Source of the DNA: RYN-133 sp963754285
GTDB taxonomy: Bacteria > Actinomycetota > Actinomycetes > Mycobacteriales > Jatrophihabitantaceae
DNA length: 64,000 nucleotides
Direction: 5' to 3'
Assembly: GCA_963754285.1 (NCBI GenBank)
Contig: CAVWFN010000007.1
Coordinates: 372,001 to 436,000, forward strand
A model generated the notes under the pieces. It had not been told where the DNA came from, searched no databases, and saw nothing but the letters and a program-made list of their open reading frames with translations. The position numbers were made by a program, and so were the translations under genes. The number at the start of each line of letters is the position of its first letter. The stretch's first letter is position 1. This document shows, piece after piece, positions 1 through 8,015 of this stretch.

Positions 1-1133
1 TCGTTGTTCAACCAGCGTTCGTGACCGGAGACGTACACAGCCGAACCACTCACCGCGGTCGCCCAGAGGCTGTCCTGCCCGGTGTAGTCGACCCAGGTGG
101 GGTGTACGTCGGGACCCTGGGTGGTCGACTCCCAGCGCGACGCAGAGTCACACAGCGATCGCGAGCCGTCCTTGTTCGTTCCGCTGCCACCGGTCGCGGT
201 GACGATGAAGTACGAACCGTCCGGCGAGTACTGGACATCGGTCACGTAGGTGTCGAAGGCGCTCGAGAAACAGGCGGCAGTGAACTGCCCCGTATTCCAG
301 TTCGGGTCAACCGCGGCCTGAGTTCCGTCGAGGTCGAGCATCGCGATCTGGTCGCGCGGCAGGCCGTCGGCCGTCGTGAAGTTGCCGATGACCATGGCGC
401 GCGTACCGGCCGGGTTCACCGCGATCGCCCGGGGCCCGACGGCCCCGTTGGCGCCGCCCGAGCCCTTGTAGTTGTGGTGACCGGCAAGCTGAATCGACAT
501 GAAGGGGTCGACTGCCCCGGTCGTCGCGTTGATGGCGAGCAGCCCTGCGTGGGCGACGCCGTTCGCCTTGGTGAACGATCCGGCGAGGTAGAGGCGGTTA
601 CCGACCAGCGCGGTCGAGTAGACGATGCCGTTCAGCGTCGGCACCTTGAAGCCGGCCACGGCCAGCCCGGTGGTGGTGTTGAGCAGCGCGATGCCCTTGG
701 ACTTGACGCCGTTGACGTTGTTGAACGCGCCGCCGACGAACACCGTGTTGGCCGCAGGTCCCGGCGTGACCGCTTGCACGGTGCCGTCGAGGTTCGGCGC
801 GAATCCTGTGGACACGGTCCCCGTCGTCGCGTCGAAGGCGAGCACGCGGGTGCGCGTGAGGACGGTGGTCGACTTCGGGTTCTCGACGCTGTCGAAGCTC
901 CCACCGATCACCATCTGCGAACCCACCTGGCTGATCGCGTAGACCACGCCGTCGGTGACGTTCGGGGTCGCCGCGCTCGGCACGGCCGAGACGACGCTCG
1001 CCTGCGCGACGCCGGAGCCCACGGCCGCTGCGAGCGGTGCGGCTGCAACAGCCATCGCACACGATCCGGCGAGTGCCACGACGGTCACAACCGCCCTGGC
1101 GCGCCCGCCGGTCCCTCGTTCCCCACGCAACAT
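1..1133 (-). CDS. Secreted beta-propeller (delta-60/DUF5122-like) protein, C-terminus cut by window edge
   Basis: The open frame runs from an ATG at 1133 off the left edge (377 codons visible). A G-rich ribosome site (GGGGGGGAC) lies just before the ATG, as in the paralogue at 2225-5173. The first ~45 residues form a signal peptide (basic start, then AVVTVVALAGS, then Ala-rich). The rest has propeller-blade repeats of the type VGGAFNNVNGVKSKG and aligns closely along its visible length with the second gene (shared NPAGTRAMV, DTYVTDVQYS, GHERWLNN). Probably an exported structural or carbohydrate-binding surface protein; the family has no firm biochemical role. Whether it also carries a PKD domain cannot be seen. 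Confidence 0.85.
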   Translation of the reverse strand, partial: MLRGERGTGGRARAVVTVVALAGSCAMAVAAAPLAAAVGSGVAQASVVSAVPSAATPNVTDGVVYAISQVGSQMVIGGSFDSVENPKSTTVLTRTRVLAFDATTGTVSTGFAPNLDGTVQAVTPGPAANTVFVGGAFNNVNGVKSKGIALLNTTTGLAVAGFKVPTLNGIVYSTALVGNRLYLAGSFTKANGVAHAGLLAINATTGAVDPFMSIQLAGHHNYKGSGGANGAVGPRAIAVNPAGTRAMVIGNFTTADGLPRDQIAMLDLDGTQAAVDPNWNTGQFTAACFSSAFDTYVTDVQYSPDGSYFIVTATGGSGTNKDGSRSLCDSASRWESTTQGPDVHPTWVDYTGQDSLWATAVSGSAVYVSGHERWLNN

Positions 1134-1352
1134 GCTGGTCCCCCCCGATTTACGTCCTGCGAAGATTCTGAACAGGAAACAAACACGGCGCAAATCGAGC
1201 GGCCACATCGGCTGGAAAGTCACACTTGGACCGGAACGGAGGCGCGTTGCCCCATTTTCCGGGGGTTCAGCACCTTTTCTGTGAAGGAAAGTCCTTCCCG
1301 GAGTGGAGCCGAGGCGGAGGCGCCACCTATTCTTACGAGACAGATTCTTTAC

Positions 1353-2189
1353 ATGGGAGGCGTCGTGGCGTTGCTCTTCGTCATCCTCGTGGTCGCGCTC
1401 GCCGCGACCATCGGGGTCGGCACACTGGCACACCGCAGGAGCTGGTCGCTCGCCGGCGGCCCCGACTCGTGGGGTCGAGCGGCGGCCGAACGCTTCGGAG
1501 CGGTGCCGGGCGCGCTCCTCGTCCTGGTGCCCGGCTGCATCGTCGTTTTCGTGGTCGGTCTCGGACTGGGTTACCTGGCCAAGGGCACGCAGTCCGGATT
1601 CGACCGTCCGATCTTCGACTGGATCAACCCACGAGTCGACGACGGGTTGTTCACCCGGCTGATGTCGAAGTTCACCCAGATGGGCAACAACCCGATCACC
1701 GAGGTGCTCTGCACGGTCTCGGTGATCATTCTCGCGTGCGCCTACAAGCGGCGCTGGTGGTTGCCGACGATCGCGATCATCGTTGCGTTCGTCGACCAGA
1801 AGATCATCTGGAAGGTGCTGGGCAAGATCATCCACCGGGAGCACCCCATTGCCGGATTCGGTTCGTACCCGTCCGGTGGTGTGGGACGGCTGGTGTCGAT
1901 CTACGGCGTGATCCTCCTGTTGGTGATCATGCTGATCCCGACCCTGAGCCGCGCATGGAAAGCCGGTCTGTGGACCGGGCTGGCCGCCGCCGGCGTCCTC
2001 GAATCGTTCACGCGGATCTACCTGTCCAAGCACTGGACCACCGACGCGGTGTTCGCGCTCCCGCTCGCGACGCTGCTGCTGCTCGTGAACATCGCCGCGG
2101 TCGTCGCGCTCGCGCGGCTCGGGACAGCGCCGAGGACGACGACACCGCCGCAGGAATCGGAACAGGCCGCGGCGTCAGCACTTCGCTGA
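1353..2189 (+). CDS. PAP2-family membrane phosphatase
   Basis: A 278-residue membrane protein with an N-terminal membrane segment (VALLFVILVVALAATIGVG) and about five more. Late PAP2 motifs are visible: a Lys/Arg stretch KVLGKIIHREHP near residue 154, a PSGG tetrad near 173 where the family has PSGH, and RIYLSKHWTTD near 219-229 with the conserved Arg, His and Asp. Known members dephosphorylate lipid phosphates such as undecaprenyl diphosphate or phosphatidic acid; a lipid-carrier recycling role would suit this polysaccharide locus, but that is inference. The start is ATG 1353 or GTG 1365, the latter preceded by GGGAGG. The missing motif-2 His is odd and could lower activity. Confidence 0.8.
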   Translation: MGGVVALLFVILVVALAATIGVGTLAHRRSWSLAGGPDSWGRAAAERFGAVPGALLVLVPGCIVVFVVGLGLGYLAKGTQSGFDRPIFDWINPRVDDGLFTRLMSKFTQMGNNPITEVLCTVSVIILACAYKRRWWLPTIAIIVAFVDQKIIWKVLGKIIHREHPIAGFGSYPSGGVGRLVSIYGVILLLVIMLIPTLSRAWKAGLWTGLAAAGVLESFTRIYLSKHWTTDAVFALPLATLLLLVNIAAVVALARLGTAPRTTTPPQESEQAAASALR

Positions 2190-2224
2190 CGACGCGGCCT
2201 GCTGCTCGCGCGGTTGCGTTCCGG

Positions 2225-5173
2225 TCAGGTGATGGCCGGATTCAGTAGCACGGTCAACATCGATCCGCGGCCGGCCTTCACACCGTCTGTGGTCGTGACG
2301 GTCGCGGTCTGGTTGCCGTAGCTCGTGCCGGACACCGGTTGGTCGGCCGTAGCCGCGTCGACGCGGCCGCCACCCGATGCCGGTGCATCGATTCGGCGCA
2401 TGGTCACGCCGGCCGGGAGCGCCCAGGTCTCGGCACCCGCCGAGGTGCGGTCCGACCAGTACGAGATAGCCCAGGCACCGGGGTTGGCGCCGCTCGCCGT
2501 CGGCGTCGTGTGGGTGTTGGTGTTGGCATCGCCCACCGCCGCGAACGGCGGGGTTGCACTCGACACACCCGAGTAGGCGAGCGCCTGCAGGTCGACCCGA
2601 GCCGCGGCGTCGAGATGCAGGGTCACCGTGGTCGGGTCACCTGCTGCAATGACGTGGCTGTACACCGTCGTCTGCATGGTCGAACTGGTGAACTGCGTGA
2701 CCTGCGTCCAGCCCGCCGGCACCGTGTTGGTAACTCCGACAGTGCCGATTCCGGCGAACAGGAGCACCGTGTCGCCCACGTTGCCCGGGATCGTGACGCT
2801 CGGGTTCTGGACACTGCTCGTCGGTGCGGTGAACCCGTTGGCGCCGTCCGCGGCGATCGTTGCGACCGTCCCCGACACCGGCAGCTGCGTCGATGCCGTG
2901 TTCGTGCCGCCACGGCCGTCGTTGACGGTCAGTTTGACGGTGTAGTTGCCGGACGCGGCGTAGACGTGCGAGGCCGTCACACCGCTGGCGGTGGCGCCGT
3001 CGCCGAAGTCCCACGAGTACGTCAGATGGTCGCCGTCGGGGTCGCTCGATCCTGAGCCGTCGAAGGTGCAGCTGAGGCTGGTGCACGACGCCTGCGTGAT
3101 CACGGCAGTCGGCGGGTTGTCCGGCGAGGTCGGCGGCCCGTAGAGGAACAGGCTGCGTGCGCGCCAGTCGTGCGTCGTGTCAGCAATGGTGTCGATGGTG
3201 CCCACGGCACCGTTGGTGAAGGTGCGCGAGTGCAAGGCGCCGCCGGTCGACCCGCTCGCGTAGTACAGGGTGGACCCCGAGATGAACATGCCCGTCACGT
3301 TGTTCGGCAGGACGTTGTTCTGGGTGAACTCGAACGGGCCGATGATGCCGCTGTCCGGGCTGAACCACCGCGAGTACAGCGCGGTCTTGCCGGCCAGCGT
3401 GTAGTAGATGCGGCCGTTGTAGTAGAAGGCGCTGGTGATCGACGACAGCTCGGTCGTCAGGTACGTCGGGTGGGCGCCTTGGTAGGTCTGGCCCGACCCG
3501 GTTTGGATGGTCACCCAGTTCGGGTCGTCGTAGCCGTCGAGCAACACCGGGGTGCCGACCGTCGTGCCGTTGAACGTCGCGCTGTAGAGGTTGCCGTTCT
3601 GCGCGAAGTAGATGTTGTTGCCGACGGTGAAGGCGCCACGTGTGGTGCTCCATGCCACCCCGGTATTGGGAACCGTCTGGGTCACCCCGAACGTCGTCGG
3701 TATCGACGAGCCGTTCGCCGGGATGAAGTTGAGCTGGTCGGTGTTGGTTCCGGCTCCGGCGAGATAGACGTTGGACGGCAGCGAAGCCGTGGTCAACGGC
3801 GCCGGCGTCCGGCCACCCGCGAGGGGGAACATGGCCATCTTGCCGGTGTTGTACTTGCGGTTCCCGACATAGGTCTGATCACCACCGATGTACAGCCCGT
3901 TCGATCCCGGGAGCAGGGCGTACGTGCCCGCACCGCGTGGACTGCGGCCAGGGTTCCAGTTGAGCGGGACGCCACTCGTCGGGTCCAGCGCAGCAATCGC
4001 CGGACGCGGGACCGCACCCTGGCCGGCGTTGTCAGTGCCGTAGTAGTTGTTCAGCCAGCGCTCGTGTCCGCCCACGTAGATCGCTGCGCCGGTGATCGAC
4101 ACGGTCCACAGCGAATCGCGTCCGGTGAAGTCGGTCCAGGTCGGCTGGACGTCCGCGCCGGTGGTGCTCGACTCGAACCGCGACACGCTGTCGCACAGGT
4201 TGCGCGTGCCGTCGGTGTTGACCTGGCCCGGGTTGCCGCCACCGGTCGCCGTCACCGCGAAGTACGAACCGTCGGCCGAGTACTGCACATCGGTCACGTA
4301 GGTGTCGAATGCGGAGCTGATGCACGCAGCCGTGTAGACACTGCTCGACCACGTCGGATCAACCACCGCGTTCGGGCTCGTGTCGAGATCGATCTGCACG
4401 ATCTGGTCGCGCAGCAGGCCGTCAGCGTTCTTGAAGTTGCCGACGACCATCGCCCTCGTGCCGGCGGGGTTGATCGCCATCGACCGGCCGCCGACTGCAC
4501 CGTTCGCGCCAGTGCCGTTGTAGTTGTGGTGACCGGTCAGCTGGACGTTCACGTACGGGTCGAGTTTGCCGGTGGTCGGCACCAGGGACGCGATGCCGTC
4601 GTGCGTGGCACCGCCGACGATCGTGAAGGAGCCGGTGATGTACAGCCGGCTGGAGGTCACGGCCATCGCGTAGACGATTCCGTTCATCGCGGCCGGCTTG
4701 AAGGTGCTGACGATGCTGCCGTCGCTGAGGTTGAGCAGTGTGATGCCCTTGGACTTGACACCGTTGACGGTGTTGAAGTTGCCGCCGACATAGACCGTTC
4801 CCGCAGTCGGGCCTGGCTGCAGCGCTTCGACCGTGTTGTCGAAGGTCGGCACGAACGTGCTCGAGAGGGCGCCGGTGGTGGCGTCGAAGGCCAGCAGGTT
4901 GCTGCGCGTGACCGTGTTGCCGCCACTGGTGACCGTGGTGAACGTGCCGCCCACGACGATGGTGTTACCGACCTGCGTGATCGCAAATACCGTGCCGTCG
5001 GTGATGTTGGGGTACGTCTTCATCACCGGAACCGGAGACGGTAGTGACGACCAGTTGACGCCGATCCCGACGGCCCCTGCCGGTGACGGCGCGATCGCGC
5101 TCGCCCCGGCCACGACCGTGAGTACCGCTACCCCCAGCGCAGCGACACGTCTACGCACCTGGCACCAAACCAT
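2225..5173 (-). CDS. Secreted beta-propeller protein with PKD domain
   Basis: 982 residues from ATG 5173, chosen because GGGGGAC lies just upstream; a GTG at 5188 would put that site inside the gene. The signal peptide ends around AGASAIAPSPAGA. Residues ~45-480 contain delta-60-type propeller repeats (VYVGGNFNTVNG, LYITGSFTIVGG). Residues ~685-770 form a PKD domain (DGSGSSDPDGD, SWDFGDGATASG, YTVKLTVNDG). The last ~200 residues form another beta-rich domain (NPSVTIPGNVGDTVLLFAG). PKD domains mediate protein or carbohydrate contacts outside the cell. It is a paralogue of the gene at 1-1133, with the PAP2 gene between them on the other strand. The role is inferred to be at the surface or in the matrix. 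Confidence 0.88.
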   Translation of the reverse strand: MVWCQVRRRVAALGVAVLTVVAGASAIAPSPAGAVGIGVNWSSLPSPVPVMKTYPNITDGTVFAITQVGNTIVVGGTFTTVTSGGNTVTRSNLLAFDATTGALSSTFVPTFDNTVEALQPGPTAGTVYVGGNFNTVNGVKSKGITLLNLSDGSIVSTFKPAAMNGIVYAMAVTSSRLYITGSFTIVGGATHDGIASLVPTTGKLDPYVNVQLTGHHNYNGTGANGAVGGRSMAINPAGTRAMVVGNFKNADGLLRDQIVQIDLDTSPNAVVDPTWSSSVYTAACISSAFDTYVTDVQYSADGSYFAVTATGGGNPGQVNTDGTRNLCDSVSRFESSTTGADVQPTWTDFTGRDSLWTVSITGAAIYVGGHERWLNNYYGTDNAGQGAVPRPAIAALDPTSGVPLNWNPGRSPRGAGTYALLPGSNGLYIGGDQTYVGNRKYNTGKMAMFPLAGGRTPAPLTTASLPSNVYLAGAGTNTDQLNFIPANGSSIPTTFGVTQTVPNTGVAWSTTRGAFTVGNNIYFAQNGNLYSATFNGTTVGTPVLLDGYDDPNWVTIQTGSGQTYQGAHPTYLTTELSSITSAFYYNGRIYYTLAGKTALYSRWFSPDSGIIGPFEFTQNNVLPNNVTGMFISGSTLYYASGSTGGALHSRTFTNGAVGTIDTIADTTHDWRARSLFLYGPPTSPDNPPTAVITQASCTSLSCTFDGSGSSDPDGDHLTYSWDFGDGATASGVTASHVYAASGNYTVKLTVNDGRGGTNTASTQLPVSGTVATIAADGANGFTAPTSSVQNPSVTIPGNVGDTVLLFAGIGTVGVTNTVPAGWTQVTQFTSSTMQTTVYSHVIAAGDPTTVTLHLDAAARVDLQALAYSGVSSATPPFAAVGDANTNTHTTPTASGANPGAWAISYWSDRTSAGAETWALPAGVTMRRIDAPASGGGRVDAATADQPVSGTSYGNQTATVTTTDGVKAGRGSMLTVLLNPAIT

Positions 5174-5272
5174 TACTTTGTCCCCCACCCGGGCACGACG
5201 GCCGCGCGCAGCACGGGTCGCAAAACAATTTCTCCTGTCGTGGAAGATTCCTAGTTGGCGTTTGTCCGGAAT

Positions 5273-5285
5273 GCAATTGAATTGC
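5273..5285. promoter_or_regulatory. 13-bp AT-rich palindrome upstream of propeller gene
   Basis: GCAATT-G-AATTGC is a perfect inverted repeat with a one-base centre, about 100 bases before the ATG at 5173, in the 177-base gap between the propeller gene and the WecG-like gene. It is AT-rich against a GC-rich background, so an operator or promoter element is plausible. No regulator is identified. Confidence 0.3.
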
Positions 5286-5350
5286 GCGGATCTTGCACGG
5301 AACTTCGCCGCGGTTTCGGCAGGGTTGCGGTTAGCCCGCGAGTTTCAAGA

Positions 5351-6127
5351 TCACCTGTGAATTCGCTTAGCCAGCGCGCCCGTCAGAAGCCGCACCGCGA
5401 ACGGCAGATCTTCCACGATGTAGCGCCGAAACATGCGGGTCGGCTCCCGGTAGAGACGGTGGACCCACTCGAGTCCGAAGCGCTGCATCCATCCCGGCGC
5501 GCGAGGGATGTGTCCGGCGGCGAATGTGACTGATGCGCCGCATCCGACGAACCAGGTGTCCGGGAAGTCGTCGACGAGCTCGGCGATGATGCGCTCCTGC
5601 TTCGGAAACCCGAAACCGCAGAACACCAGGTCGGCACCGTCGGCTCGCATTCTGGTGCGCATCTGCGCGAGGTCGTCATCAGTGGCTTGCGCGCGAAACG
5701 GGGGCGACCACCCCGCCGCCATCAGTCCCGGATATCGACGCTGCAATTGCCGTACTGCCTCGTCGGCAATGCCCTCGGCGCCACCGAGAAGGAGCACTCG
5801 CCGCCCGTGCTCGGCCGCCGCAGCGCAAAGCCTTTCGAGCAGCGAGGCGCCCGTCACGCGCTCCGGGATCGGCGTCCTTTGGATCGCCGCCGCCCAGACC
5901 AGAGGCATCCCGTCGGCGACAGTGAGAGTTGCCCGGCGAGCCAACGCCGCGATCGCAGGATCGCGCGAGATCTTGCGGAGGATGTCGACGTTCGGGGTGA
6001 CGATCCAGCCGCCGCGCGCGCCGCTCGCAGACGCCAGCGACGTCATGACGTGCGTGACGACCTGCTCTTCGGTCCACGGCATGATCTGGACACCGGCGAG
6101 GTCGATCGGCGCGGTGTGAGCGACCAT
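5351..6127 (-). CDS. WecG/TagA/CpsF family glycosyltransferase
   Basis: 258 residues from ATG 6127, with GGAGGG nine bases upstream; upstream in-frame sequence is Arg-rich and atypical. Family signatures occur in order: TPNVDILRKI near residue 45, DGMPLVWAA, RVTGASLLERLC, VFCGFGFPKQE and WMQRFGLEWVHRLYREPTR near the end. Family members (TagA, WecG) transfer N-acetylmannosamine or its uronic acid from UDP to a lipid-linked acceptor at the inner membrane face, usually as the second step. Here it would add the second sugar after the glycosylphosphotransferase at 19817-21436. Donor and acceptor cannot be read from sequence. Confidence 0.9.
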   Translation of the reverse strand: MVAHTAPIDLAGVQIMPWTEEQVVTHVMTSLASASGARGGWIVTPNVDILRKISRDPAIAALARRATLTVADGMPLVWAAAIQRTPIPERVTGASLLERLCAAAAEHGRRVLLLGGAEGIADEAVRQLQRRYPGLMAAGWSPPFRAQATDDDLAQMRTRMRADGADLVFCGFGFPKQERIIAELVDDFPDTWFVGCGASVTFAAGHIPRAPGWMQRFGLEWVHRLYREPTRMFRRYIVEDLPFAVRLLTGALAKRIHR

Positions 6128-6446
6128 GACGTGCCCTCCACGTACGTCGGCGATGGCCGCCCGTCGACGACGCCGCGCCAGCCTACTTCGGGCTCGCGGT
6201 CGCGAGCCCCACACGGCGGGGAAGACAAGAGCGCCTCTGCCGGATGTCACCTGCTCAAGCGCTGAGATCGTGCTTGCCGGCCGCTGAGACAGTGCAACGC
6301 TGTGATCCCGGAGCGTTCGAACGAGTTCGCAAACTTTGTTACATTTTCTTTCTCGGGCGGGGTATTGGTCGACCGCGTGGGAGTGAGGGGACGACGCAAT
6401 TCATGAACGCCCACCAGCAGCTGCGCCAACCGTTCGTGGTGGCGCA
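6128..6446. other. 319-base divergent intergenic region (wecG-like / wzz-like)
   Basis: It holds the ribosome site of the leftward WecG-like gene and the leader of the rightward Wzz-like gene. A 10-bp palindrome CGTTCGAACG lies at 6314-6323, followed by an AT-rich run with TACATT at 6340-6345, a possible -10 for the rightward gene; the matching -35 is weak. No small gene or RNA is recognised. Confidence 0.4.
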
Positions 6447-8015
6447 GTGACGTCAACCGTCGAACCTTCCCCGCGTCCCCTGTCAGCACGCAACGACGCC
6501 AGATCGATGGTGCTTCGGCGTGGCTGGCTGCCGGTCGTCCTCGGCGTGATCGTCGGCATTGCCGCAGGACTGCTGGCTCGGTCGGAGGTCACGACGAAGT
6601 ACACGGCAACGGCCTCGGTCGACGTGGCCGCGACCGGCGTCCAACCCACCCTCGTCGGTAGCCGGACGCCCAACGACGTCATCAACATGGACACCGAGGT
6701 GCAGCTGGTCACCTCCGACGGCGTAGCCACGCGGGTCCAGCAGATCGATCCCGCGACGCGGCACATGAGTATCGCCACCCTGGTCTCGAACGTCACCGTC
6801 ACGGTCGCCGCGAACACAGAAGTTCTGGACATCGGCTACGAGAGCACCAACGCGAGGTTGTCGGCGCGCTTCGCCAACGACTTCGCCTCCGCCTACCTTC
6901 AGCAGCGCCAGGCTGCTGCGCAGGCCTTGCTGTCAGCGCAGTTGAGCAGTATCGCGCCGCAGGCAACCGCACTGAGCAAACAACTCCAGTCGGATTCGCA
7001 GCAGCTGGCGAACATGAAGGGGAATGACCCGCACAAGCCGTTCCTGCGCGCGCAGGTGGCTTCGGAAAAGAGTCGGCTGGACTCACTCACGCGGCGCATC
7101 TCGGATCTGCAGACGACAAGCATCTTTCCTGGGAAGATCAGCGTGCACGCCAGCGCAGGCAAAGCGCAGCAGTCTCCCTCGCGCATCCTCTTCGTCGGTG
7201 CGGGTGCCGCGGCCGGCCTGCTGCTCGGCTTGCTCGGTGCCTGGCTGCGGGTGACGGTTCGCCGCCGCCTCCGTACGCCGAACGACGTCCGCGCCGTGCT
7301 CGACCTTCCGGTACTTGCCACCGTGCGCGCTGACAACGGGCAGGCCAAGGCCGGGTCGAGCAGCTTCGAGGACTACCGCCGCGTCGCCAACGTCGTTGTG
7401 TCGGCCGGTGGCGACCACGCCAAGACGATCCTGGTGACCGGGCAGAACTGGGCAGCGACAAGCGCGGTCGCATCGAACCTGCTGCGGGCGCTGGCACTGT
7501 CGAGCACGCACACGGCCCTGGTCCGCACGTCACGCGAATCGATGGCGACCAGCGGAATGGATCGAATCGTGCGCGACGCGCTCGTGCCGTCGCCGCGCAA
7601 CGGCATGCTCAGCGCGGCGGATCTTGCCGAAGCGCGCGGGTCGGGTTACTTGATCGCGGTGGCGAGCGATCCGCGAGCCTCGGCCGACGCGCAGACGACG
7701 GCACGCTTCAGTGACTCGGTCGTGATCGTTCTCGAGACAGGCACGAGAACTCGTGTCGCCAAGGCAATCCTCGAGGAGCTGGACACCGTCGGTGCGCCGA
7801 TTCTCGGCGTGGTGCTCGTGCGTCGCGCTCGCCTGGGTCAGAAGAAGCAGAGCAACAACGGATCGACCGAGGACAGCGCACCCGAGTCGGGAACAGGAAC
7901 GCCGGCAGCCAAGGGTCACTCGCGTAAGGGACGCGCTGAGCCTGCTCGGCCCGCATCGACACGCAGCGCCGCCCGCCGGACCACACCATCGACGGCGAGC
8001 CGACCCAAGAAGTGA
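6447..8015 (+). CDS. Wzz-like polysaccharide chain-length protein with degenerate tyrosine-kinase domain
   Basis: 522 residues from GTG 6447. There is an N-terminal membrane segment (~27-44, WLPVVLGVIVGIAAGLL), a periplasmic part with heptad-like helices (~145-215, rich in Gln/Ser/Lys), a second membrane segment (~250-270, ILFVGAGAAAGLLLGLLGAW), then a cytoplasmic domain placed like the BY-kinase of CapB/Wzc proteins. The expected Walker A loop (GxxGxGKST) is replaced by VTGQNWAATSAV near 330, and no C-terminal Tyr cluster is seen; the tail is Ser/Arg/Lys-rich. Wzz proteins set polymer length with Wzy; the kinase half looks inactive. GTG/TGA overlap with the next gene indicates an operon. Confidence 0.82.
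   Translation: MTSTVEPSPRPLSARNDARSMVLRRGWLPVVLGVIVGIAAGLLARSEVTTKYTATASVDVAATGVQPTLVGSRTPNDVINMDTEVQLVTSDGVATRVQQIDPATRHMSIATLVSNVTVTVAANTEVLDIGYESTNARLSARFANDFASAYLQQRQAAAQALLSAQLSSIAPQATALSKQLQSDSQQLANMKGNDPHKPFLRAQVASEKSRLDSLTRRISDLQTTSIFPGKISVHASAGKAQQSPSRILFVGAGAAAGLLLGLLGAWLRVTVRRRLRTPNDVRAVLDLPVLATVRADNGQAKAGSSSFEDYRRVANVVVSAGGDHAKTILVTGQNWAATSAVASNLLRALALSSTHTALVRTSRESMATSGMDRIVRDALVPSPRNGMLSAADLAEARGSGYLIAVASDPRASADAQTTARFSDSVVIVLETGTRTRVAKAILEELDTVGAPILGVVLVRRARLGQKKQSNNGSTEDSAPESGTGTPAAKGHSRKGRAEPARPASTRSAARRTTPSTASRPKK

Noticed and set aside
21..1352. Long plus-strand open frame running into the PAP2 gene
   Set aside because: It lies antisense to the propeller gene, is Arg/His-rich with no family motif, and the PAP2 protein has good starts at 1353/1365.
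6314..6330. Possible SOS/LexA box (CGAACGAGTTCG)
   Set aside because: The half-sites CGAAC and GTTCG are two bases apart, not the four of the actinobacterial box, and the gene is not a repair gene.
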